Origin: Paludibacteraceae bacterium | GTDB taxonomy: Bacteria; Bacteroidota; Bacteroidia; Bacteroidales; Paludibacteraceae | Direction: 5' to 3' | NCBI GenBank assembly: GCA_016297215.1 | Contig: JAEDGZ010000017.1 | Span: 1-43,847 of the forward strand | DNA length: 43,847 bases | In this document: piece after piece, positions 8,927 through 16,600 of the stretch | Numbering within the stretch: position 1 is the first letter of the stretch | Layout of the letters: each line of letters opens with the position of its first letter | Notes under the pieces: generated by a model | Seen by the model: the letters and a program-made list of their open reading frames with translations, nothing else | Told to the model about the DNA's origin: nothing | Databases searched by the model: none | Program-made: the position numbers and the translations under genes

Positions 8927-10154
8927 TTTTCTCTAATTTATTAAGTTGTTTTAAACCATTCCTGATTTTTTTTCCTTGAAAGTACAAACCGAAATACATG
9001 ATAAGCCTATTTTTAAACGATTGTTTGGCTTTAATTTGCTTGCCGATACTCGTATTCATGAAGACCTCTTTCGTCTTCAGATGGCAAATCTCGGAATATC
9101 CGTATAGCTTGCGGCTGAGAGGATAATCTGGGGATAGTCCATATTTTCCTATTCGGAAGCATTCTGCGTAGATTAAGAATAGACCGAGATATTCTGAAGA
9201 AAGAAGAGAGTCTATATCATTTTTGATAACATCCCATATTTCACGAATCATATTATCTGCCTCCTTTTTTGTCTCCTCATCCATGCTTTGATAGTGATCA
9301 TAATAGTACGAGAGCACCATAGAAGAAGCCGCAAGGTTCTTGCATTTGAATCCCTCATAGGCAAAATTGTATGCTTTCTCAAGATCTATGGGGACGTTTA
9401 TGCCGCATGTATATTTCCCGGAAAGAGCAGCATACATTCTTCCCGCTATGTAATTGGATGTATATGGAAGTATTTTAAGGAATGTATCCACATCCTCCTG
9501 TGTCGTGTCCGGTTGGATTCCAAAAAGGACAAAATATTTTTCAGCTGCTTGCTTATTGCCTTTCAAAGCAGCATCGAGCAGTAGTTCCTTCGCTTTCTCT
9601 AAATCGCGCGGGTATCCTCGTAATAATCCAACACTCATGGATATTGCTTCGACTACTTGTACGCCAAGCGGATTCTCTTCTTTCGCTTTTTCCCAAAACT
9701 CGGCCTTCGGCTCATTTGATGAAGGAGCGAGAAGCAGTGACAAGTATAGATTGGCGCGTGTATCTCCGTATTTTGCGGCTTGTAAGTAAGCCCTTATCTG
9801 GTCATTCACATATCCTAACAGTGCGGCAGTAGTACCAAGGTTGAGATATGCATATGCCTTTTCTTCCCTTTTGTCAATCAGTTCCACTGCTGCTAATAAC
9901 AGGTCATATGCTTTGTCATAATCTGTATCTACGCCTGCGCCCTGAAGATATTGCATTGCGAGGTTGACTTTAGCCATACCATCGCCTTGTTTGGACGCAC
10001 GCTCCCACCATGAGATAGCGGTTTCAATATTCACCTCTACAAAGTCATTATCGGTTGCGTAATAACATCCTAAATTGTTTTGAGCTTTGGCATTCCCTTT
10101 TTCCGCCAATTCCTGAATATGGAGGAATTTTTCATTTTCTGTCTTTTCTTCCAT
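8913..10154 (-). CDS. Sel1-like (TPR-type) repeat protein
   Basis: 413 residues composed largely of Sel1-like repeats. Recognisable units include AQNNLGCYYATDND with AISWWERASKQGD, AKVNLAMQYLQGAGVDTDY with KAYDLLLAAVEL, and AYLNLGTTAALLGYV with AYLQAAKYGDTRANLYLSLL, all within the first 160 residues; later helices (about 170-320) are more degenerate. No signal peptide or membrane helix, so it should be cytosolic. Such repeats are protein-protein scaffolds. It is the first gene of the six-gene run, and its stop overlaps the start of the membrane protein by 14 bp, which argues for a functional pair. It could sense an infection signal or recruit partners to the membrane protein; this is inference. 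Confidence 0.88.
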   Translation of the reverse strand: MEEKTENEKFLHIQELAEKGNAKAQNNLGCYYATDNDFVEVNIETAISWWERASKQGDGMAKVNLAMQYLQGAGVDTDYDKAYDLLLAAVELIDKREEKAYAYLNLGTTAALLGYVNDQIRAYLQAAKYGDTRANLYLSLLLAPSSNEPKAEFWEKAKEENPLGVQVVEAISMSVGLLRGYPRDLEKAKELLLDAALKGNKQAAEKYFVLFGIQPDTTQEDVDTFLKILPYTSNYIAGRMYAALSGKYTCGINVPIDLEKAYNFAYEGFKCKNLAASSMVLSYYYDHYQSMDEETKKEADNMIREIWDVIKNDIDSLLSSEYLGLFLIYAECFRIGKYGLSPDYPLSRKLYGYSEICHLKTKEVFMNTSIGKQIKAKQSFKNRLIMYFGLYFQGKKIRNGLKQLNKLEKNGSK

Positions 10155-10192
10155 GATATTATGTTTTTTTTATCGTTAAAGCAGTAGTATAA

Positions 10193-10235
10193 CTATGTCT
10201 ACTTGGTAGAAATAACGGTTCGTCATAGTATATGC
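10193..10235 (-). pseudogene. Stub copy of the DUF2075 gene start
   Basis: The minus strand encodes MTNRYFYQVDI and then runs into a stop within 16 codons. The DNA matches 40 of 43 bases of the true gene start at 7978-8020. It shows that a DUF2075-like gene start once sat at this place, or that the start was duplicated when the Sel1 and membrane genes came in. The surrounding 10155-10454 has no gene that I can support. Confidence 0.75.
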
Positions 10236-10454
10236 CTGTTGCGCTATGCGCTGTATTTATGTATGTATTAGTTTATATCTGTTTTTTATTTTTGTTTTGT
10301 GTCTCGGTTATCTCGGCTTTAAGGAGTTCTTATTTCGCATGGCTCAAACGATTATTTCTATGTTCGCCCTGCGAACTCGCGCGGTGCACTTACTCCTTGA
10401 CTGTCCACCGGACACTCTGCGGTGCGCCTGTTTCGCTTCACGGTTGTGTCCCGG

Positions 10455-10942
10455 TCATCGGTCGGTGTGTAAATCTTTGGCAACCATAAGGGATTTTTGC
10501 AATTGGCGAAGGAGAACTTCCTTTGATGGCAATTTGGTGAGATACTGCGCAACGCGGATTCCTGACTTGTCTTCATCGGCATAACTATCAGAAAATGAGA
10601 CAATGACAATTTTGACACCAGTGGTGCGACAATTTGAAAGTCTGAAAATAATTGGGCAAATTGCATCATTCTGCGGATACTTTTTTCATCAAATCCCTTT
10701 GCTCCGTACTCCTCTTGCAATTGCGTCGCAACCTGCGACACAATTTGCTTGCCGTACTCAGCGCGCTCATTTCCAAGTACCTCGGTATTGATACGATTGC
10801 CGATATGCCAATACATCGCCGTCAATTCATAATTGGCGGTTGCTGCCACGCGCGAACGAGCAGAGTTGATGATCTGCCGCAAGTCATTGATGAGTTCTGC
10901 CGGGACTAATCCTATATGCGTTATTTTCTCTATATCTGCCAT
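10455..10942 (-). pseudogene. DUF1016 (YhcG-type PDDEXK nuclease) gene with its catalytic middle deleted
   Basis: From ATG 10942 the protein follows the DUF1016 N-terminal domain well: RQIINSARSRVAATANYELT, then MYWHIGNRI and GFDEKSIRRMMQFAQLF, ending in IVAPLVSKLSLSHFLIVMP. It then loses the family pattern. Reading the next frame from about 10573 gives DEDKSGIRVAQYLTKLPSKE, then LLRQLQKSLMVAKDL, and a stop at 10455; this resembles the extreme C-terminus of full-length DUF1016 proteins. So the N-terminal module is joined out of frame to the very end of the gene, and the PD-(D/E)XK catalytic region, roughly 150 or more residues, is gone. In the original frame translation would continue to 10358 as non-family sequence. 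Full-length relatives are Rhs/toxin-like or defence-associated nucleases. Confidence 0.8.
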
Positions 10943-11029
10943 GGTTTTATTTGTCGGTTGATCGTGTTACAGAGGGCAAAAATTTGGTCACCGGTGTTGA
11001 CAAAATTCCCAATTTTACAAATTCGGGTG

Positions 11030-11066
11030 CAAAGGTACTATACTAAAAATATCTGAGATATGCAAA
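11030..11066 (-). promoter_or_regulatory. Promoter of the DUF1016 remnant with a small palindrome
   Basis: On the minus strand TACCTTTG occupies 11030-11037. The best upstream TTTG is at 11063-11066, a spacing of 25 bp instead of the usual 20, so the -33 element is uncertain. A palindrome, ATATCT-G-AGATAT (11049-11061), lies between the two elements and could be an operator. Nothing else is evident in 10943-11190. Confidence 0.5.
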
Positions 11067-11190
11067 TTTATTTCATTTTCTCTCGTTGTTTTGGATGGTT
11101 TCATCCTAACAAACTAACAAGGATTTCTTGTGAGTTGCCTCTTGCGACAATTCTCCATCAGCGTAGATATTGCGAATATGCTGTTTGCAA

Positions 11191-11601
11191 TTATAAATTA
11201 TTTTCTTCCTTCAGTTGCTTCGTCAGTTGGGCGATGATGAAGCCACGGAGGGTGGAATAGTACTTCTGTTTGGATTGCGGCGTGGCGTTCGGGTCGATGC
11301 CGAAGAACTGCGCATTGGCACGAGAGAGACTCTTGTTGGCGAGTTTGACGTACAGGTTGTACTGCTCCTGCCAAAAGGCAAGACGCTCCGAATTGTTCAT
11401 TTCCGCTTTGCAGAGCTTGACCGCCTTACCGAACGTGTCACTCTGCGCTTGCTGCTGAGCTGTCACTTTCTTCGGGTCACGATGCAAAGGGTAATTGCTA
11501 ACCACCGTCTTTCCATATCGATGGGTAGTATAGAACTTGCTGTCGCCCGTTAAGCGGCCGCTCAGTTTGTTCAGTAATATGTCTAATTCTGCTTGCGCCA
11601 T
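11191..11601 (-). CDS. Hypothetical 136-residue basic protein
   Basis: Unrecognised. The protein has an N-terminal stretch LLNKLSGRLTGDSKFYTTHR, then YPLHRDPKKVTAQQQAQSD, a helical and aromatic middle (FWQEQYNLYVKLANKSL) and a helical lysine-rich C-terminus (RGFIIAQLTKQLKEENN). No signal peptide, membrane helix or catalytic motif. I have seen similar short proteins in Bacteroidales genomes but cannot name a family. It stands alone, with about 250 bp to the DUF1016 remnant and nearly 490 bp to the next intact gene. A perfect 26-bp palindrome lies 11 bp before its start codon, so its expression may be controlled at that point. Codon use is more GC-balanced than that of the helicase operon. Confidence 0.7.
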   Translation of the reverse strand: MAQAELDILLNKLSGRLTGDSKFYTTHRYGKTVVSNYPLHRDPKKVTAQQQAQSDTFGKAVKLCKAEMNNSERLAFWQEQYNLYVKLANKSLSRANAQFFGIDPNATPQSKQKYYSTLRGFIIAQLTKQLKEENNL

Positions 11602-11612
11602 GTTACTATTTT

Positions 11613-11638
11613 TATATCGACCAAGCTTGGTCGATATA
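11613..11638. promoter_or_regulatory. Perfect 26-bp palindrome upstream of a small gene
   Basis: Every base pair from 11613/11638 to the centre at 11625/11626 matches; the core is GACCAAGCTTGGTC flanked by alternating TATA ends. It ends 11 bp before the ATG at 11601. A second imperfect palindrome, GTTCTC-CC-GAGAAC, lies at 11654-11667. The position fits an operator for a dimeric repressor or a leader hairpin covering the ribosome site. Confidence 0.6.
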
Positions 11639-11738
11639 TGGTTTTCTTCCGTTGTTCTCCCGAGAACAGTACAGTCCGTTTCCGTGTCGTCTTCGTCTCG
11701 TTTTCGTCTCGTCTCCGTGTTTGGCAGGGAGATTGATG

Positions 11739-11810
11739 CTATTTATCTATTATCTCCCAATGACCGCCTTTGTCCGGGCCAATGCGACTCAGAAGCCCTT
11801 TTTGTTGTAA
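11739..11810 (-). pseudogene. C-terminal remnant of an AlbA_2/RecG-type ATP-binding regulator
   Basis: The minus strand reads LQQKGLLSRIGPDKGGHWEI followed by IDK and a stop at 11739. This resembles the final winged helix of divergent AAA-4/AlbA_2 ATP-binding transcriptional regulators, which commonly end with a GLL-x-RIG-x-DKGGYWE-like motif. A stop directly precedes it in frame, and nothing of the rest of the gene can be found, so it is a fragment. Confidence 0.45.
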
Positions 11811-12089
11811 TTAGCAAAGTGTACTGTCTATTAGCAAATGCAATTTCTAGTGTAAAGTTAGTAAAAATGTTTGAAGAAGCAAAATTTAGGTGTGTCAAAG
11901 TTCAATTTTTCTCTGGGTCTGTTGTTTAACTTCTTCTGAATGTTCATTATTTTCTGTGGGGAGACAAGGTCAAAGTTTCTGCATTGCATTTGCCACTGAA
12001 GGAAAAGATTGTGTTCCTAAAAGGTTACTATATAGTTGCCCAGATTACCCTAAATTTATTTGTATAGCAATGGGAAAAGGATTATATGA
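11811..12089. other. Low-GC stretch without a supported gene
   Basis: This AT-rich stretch separates the accessory island from yifB. A plus-strand open frame (11890-12102) with many cysteines runs into the 3' end of yifB, but it has no recognisable motif or promoter. I do not call it. Confidence 0.4.
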
Positions 12090-13634
12090 TTATTCTCCGT
12101 AGTCTTCTCTATCGAGGGAGCGGTAGGAGATGGCTTCCATCAGGTGGGGCGGGAGGATGTTCGGTTCGCCGGCGAGGTCAGCGATGGTGCGGGCTACCTT
12201 GCGAATACGGTCGTAGGCGCGGGCGGAGAGTCCGAGTTTGGTCAGTGCGTGCTGCAGCAGCCGGTCGCCCGCTTCGTCGATGACGCAATACTGATTGAGC
12301 ATCTTCGAGGTCATCTGCGCGTTGCAGTGGATACCCGTACCTTGGAAACGCGCTTGCTGTATCTTCCTTGCGCGAACCACGCGCTCGCGTATCGCTGCCG
12401 AGGGCTCGCCGCCTTCGCGCTTGCGCAACTCCGAATAGGGCACGGCTTGGATAGGCACCTGTATATCAATACGGTCGAGCAACGGACCCGAGATGCGGTC
12501 TTTGTAGCGGTGCACCTGCAGGGGCGTGCAGGTGCAGGCATGGGTGGGGTCGCCATAGTGCCCGCAGGGGCAGGGGTTCATCGCCGCCACCAGCATGAAC
12601 GATGCCGGATACTCCACGCTCATCTTCGTCCGCGCGATGGTAATCTTTCTATCCTCCAATGGCTGCCGCATCACCTCTAAGGCGCTGCGTTTGTACTCCG
12701 GCAACTCATCCAAGAACAAGACACCGTTGTGCGCCAGACTAATCTCCCCCGGGTGGGGATTGGTGCCGCCACCCACGAGCGCGACGTCCGTAATCGTATG
12801 GTGCGGGCTGCGGAAGGGTCGCTGTACGATGAGCGATTGTCTCTCGCCGCGTTGCTGCATCAGCCCTGCCACAGAGTGTATCTTCGTGGTCTCCAACGCC
12901 TCGTCAAGGCTGAGCGGCGGCAGGATGGACGGCAAGCGTTTTGCCATCATCGATTTGCCTGCCCCCGGAGGACCAACCATCAGCATGTTGTGTCCGCCGG
13001 CGGCTGCCACCTCCATCGCCCTGCGCACGTTCTCCTGCCCGCGCACGTCGGCAAAATCCAACTCGCCCGCATGGTCGCTCTCCGCAAACAGTTGCGCCAC
13101 ATCCACGCGGTAAGGCTCCACCTGCTGCATGCCGTTGAGGAAACGTACCACGTCCAGCAGGTGCTCCATGCCATAGACCGCTATGCCATCCGCCACCGCC
13201 GCCTCTGCGGCGTTCTGCATAGGTAGGATAATGCCCTTAAACCCCTCGCGGCGCGCCGCCAGCGTGATGGGCAGTGCTCCGCGGATGGGCTGCAGCGAAC
13301 CGTCTAAACTCAGTTCGCCCATAATCAGGAAGTCGGCGAGCCGCTCACTCTTCACCTGCTCATCGCCCGCCAAGATACCTATCGCGAGCGGCAAATCGTA
13401 GGAAGCACCCTCCTTCTTGACATCGGCGGGCGCCATGTTGATGGTGTAACTATGAGACGGGAAACGGAAGCCGTTGACCTGCATGGCGGAGTAGATACGC
13501 TCGCGCGATTCCCTGACGGAACTGTCGGGCAAACCCACCAATACAAAATTATTGCCGCCGGTGGCATGTACTTCTATGGTAATCAGTGTGGCGTCTATGC
13601 CTATGGTGGCTGCGCCGAAAGTCTTGATGAGCAT
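12090..13634 (-). CDS. comM: YifB/ComM-family Mg-chelatase-like AAA+ ATPase
   Basis: 514 residues, the usual length. The N-terminal Lon-protease-like ChlI domain (about 1-170, from MLIKTFGAATIGIDATLI) is followed by the Mg-chelatase AAA+ core with Walker A GPPGAGKSMMAKRLPSILPP (near 215), Walker B GVLFLDELPEY (near 305) and the cysteine-rich insert NPCPCGHYGDPTHACTC (near 355). The C-terminal lid domain carries LGLSARAYDRIRKVARTIAD (near 475). ComM is a hexameric helicase that promotes branch migration during natural transformation in Gammaproteobacteria; in Bacteroidetes the physiological role is unclear. The start is ATG 13634, 43 bp downstream of the TamB gene, with a short ATTACGATTT-like direct repeat in the gap. 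Probably co-transcribed with it. Confidence 0.95.
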   Translation of the reverse strand: MLIKTFGAATIGIDATLITIEVHATGGNNFVLVGLPDSSVRESRERIYSAMQVNGFRFPSHSYTINMAPADVKKEGASYDLPLAIGILAGDEQVKSERLADFLIMGELSLDGSLQPIRGALPITLAARREGFKGIILPMQNAAEAAVADGIAVYGMEHLLDVVRFLNGMQQVEPYRVDVAQLFAESDHAGELDFADVRGQENVRRAMEVAAAGGHNMLMVGPPGAGKSMMAKRLPSILPPLSLDEALETTKIHSVAGLMQQRGERQSLIVQRPFRSPHHTITDVALVGGGTNPHPGEISLAHNGVLFLDELPEYKRSALEVMRQPLEDRKITIARTKMSVEYPASFMLVAAMNPCPCGHYGDPTHACTCTPLQVHRYKDRISGPLLDRIDIQVPIQAVPYSELRKREGGEPSAAIRERVVRARKIQQARFQGTGIHCNAQMTSKMLNQYCVIDEAGDRLLQHALTKLGLSARAYDRIRKVARTIADLAGEPNILPPHLMEAISYRSLDREDYGE

Positions 13635-13677
13635 CTTGAGATTTACGATTTGACGAATTACGATTTACGATTTTTTT

Positions 13678-16600
13678 TCAGCGTATAGTCTGTTCTGTTT
13701 GCCTTGCCTCTTTTTTAGCTTTCCTCGCCGCTTTGCGCTGTTCGCGCTCCTCCTTGGTGGGGGTGTTAAAGTCCTGTTTCCACACGAAGCCGATGCCCTG
13801 TATGGTGCTGGCTTGGCGCAGCGAGTACTTATCCACGGTGTGGGTGTAGCCTTTCAGGCGCAGCCTGCCGTCCTCCGTGAGCATCACCTCCACATCCAAG
13901 TCGCCGAAGAATGGCTGGTTGGCGATGTCGTTGTAGCGGTAGCCCACGTTGCCGTTTATCAGCAGTCTGTCCACGGGTTGCAGTTGGAACTGCGCCTCGT
14001 ATTCCTGGCTGGCATCGGCTCCCTCGCCGTCCGTGCGGATGTTCACGCCCATCGTGAAGACATTGGTCAACTTGCTGAGCCATGCGTTTATCTGTCCCGT
14101 GATGGTGGAGGAGAGTAGGGAGTACGACTCATTCACGCCGATGTACTGCGTGCTGGTCATATACTCGGGCATGAAGAACTTACCGAACACCAGCAGATAG
14201 ACCACCTGCCGCATCAGCATCTCGTCCGTGTTGATGATGGCTTTCACCTGCGATTGGATGTTCTCGTCCGAGTTGGGCAATTCAATGCCGAACTGCAATA
14301 TCGGGTTATCCAGTGTCCCGCGCAGGGTCAGACAGGTGTTCACCGGCACGCTCGTCCGCGTGGTGGCGAGTTGGCTTATCTCGCTGCCGAACAGGTCTTT
14401 CAGGCTGGCGGTAACCTTGTACTTCGCCGTTACGTCCAGTTGCGGCTGCTCCGGCGAGCCTGACCATGATACGCTGCTGCCCTCCGAGATAACGAACTGG
14501 CGGCGGATGATATTGCCCACGGTGAAATCCAGCGTGCCTTGCTGCAAGATGTAGTTGCCCATGAGTTTGATATCCTCGTTTTGTGAGTCGTAGGTGAAGC
14601 GCAGAGAGCCGTTTCCCCTACCTTGCAGTATATCGCCGTTTCTTTCGCCAAGCAGGAGTTGTGCTAATAGGTGTTGATCCACGTCAATGTTCATAGCAAT
14701 GAGCAGTCGTGTGGCGCTCTGTGGTCGTCTCCATGCAGGCGCGGAGCCGTCTATGCCGGTCAAGCGATTGTCGTTGTCTTCTGCGTCTTGGGTATCATCA
14801 TCGTTGCGTGGCAAAAGGGTAGATTTCTTAATAGCATTATGGTCAATAAACTGTATGAAGTTGCTTTCCGAGGCTGTTGATGCGTAGTCTATCGAGAAAC
14901 GGAATCTTGATTTTCCTACGGTGCGTGCATTTGCCTGAATACTCACTTCCCTCTCGTCTCCTTGTATTCTTACATCTCCGTTGGCATACACACGTCCTTG
15001 CAGCATCTCTCCCTGTTTGTCGGGCAGGTTAAAAGCGAGTGCGTCGTTGGCTTTGACATCAAATTCAAAGCGGAACTTTTGGAAACAATCATGGTAGAGT
15101 GCTCCATCGAGATGCAGTGTATGCTGCTCCTCATCGCGGAGAGTGATGTTGCGGAATTGAATGGAAGCGGAGTCCATGGTTACGGAGTCGCTCAGGTAGT
15201 AGCGGCAGCCGGTATATGGGATGGTCAGTGCGCCGTCTTCTGCTTTCACCTTGGCTGTAACCCAAGTCTTATGGTTTTCGCCGAACACATCGACCACGCC
15301 GCTTCCATAGCCGCTGATATCGGCGATGATACCGTCTGTCCAGTGGTTGATGAACGAGAGCGGTATGGAGTCGGGGTAGATGGTGATCCCCCAATGGCGT
15401 GTTGCGGTAACCACCTCACCGTCCACATGCGCTAGCAGCCGCTCGGACGAGGGATTATTGGCTGTTGGGGTATAGACATCGCCGTTAATCAGGATGTTCT
15501 TCGTCTCTTTGTCGAGTGCCAACTTCGCATAGGCAGTACCGACCGGCATATCATTTATGCGGGCAGAATCCAACCGCACATCTGCCTCGAAGACAGGCTG
15601 GCTGAATAGGTTGTAGAGCGTAGCCCAGCCCGTGGCATACCCGCCCAACTTAAACTCTTTCTCCGGCAACACAAATGGCAGAATGAATCCCGCATCGATA
15701 TGCCCGAGTTCCACGCGCAGCGAGTCGTCTGCCCGTTTTGACGCCACGCCGTTGGCGCGGATATACTGGTGCGCTGCTTCCACTTGGAAATTATCTATGC
15801 TCAGCGTGGTGTCCGCCACGCAGTAGTTGATATGACTCTCGTTGATGGTGTAGAGCGAGTCTTTGAGTACCACCGTTGAGGGCAACAGATGCAGGTCGAT
15901 AAACGGTTTGCCTGCGTATTGCGAGAAATGGGTATGGAGGTGCATATCGCCCGAATAGACATGCTCCATAGAATCTAACTGGTGTAAGGCAATATCTATG
16001 TTCACATGGTTATCCAGCGCAGCGATATGTGTCGTAGCGTTCATGTTTTTCGCTTTTGCTGAAAGCGAGAGCATTGCCGGACCGTCAAAGTTGTTGAAAG
16101 CGAGGGTGATATCCTCGATGGGCGTACCTTTCATACGTACGCTGGTGGCGTATGCCTGCACGCCGAAGAGCCCGTCTGCCTCGTGGTAGAAGCCTTTGAG
16201 TACGGGCTGGTCGCCGAGGGTGAGCGGCAGGCGCAATAGCCGTTGCAGGGGCTTTAAACGGTGCCCGTAGAGGTAGAAATCCAGCGTCTGCGGTTGTGCT
16301 GCTTGGTGCGCGAGGATACGATGGGCAGTGGTGGCGGGGAAGGCATCGGGCAGGTATTGGTATGCCAGCCGCATGAAGGCATACGGCAACTCCGCATAGC
16401 GGAAAGCACCCGACAGGCTGCCGGTCATGATGTCGGAGGTCAGGCGGATATGCTTACGGTCGTTCTCCTCCGCCTGCACGGTGAGTTTCACCTGCTGCAG
16501 CATGACGGAATCTATCTGGCGTTTCAGTCGCAATGAGTCTATCACGAGGTAACCGCTCATCTTGTCGGGGTTGATACCGCTCAGGTTGGCTGCGAGCGAC

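Noticed and set aside
11890..12102. Plus-strand cysteine-rich open frame running into yifB
   Set aside because: No motif, no promoter and only 70 codons; possibly a decayed fragment, but I cannot support it.
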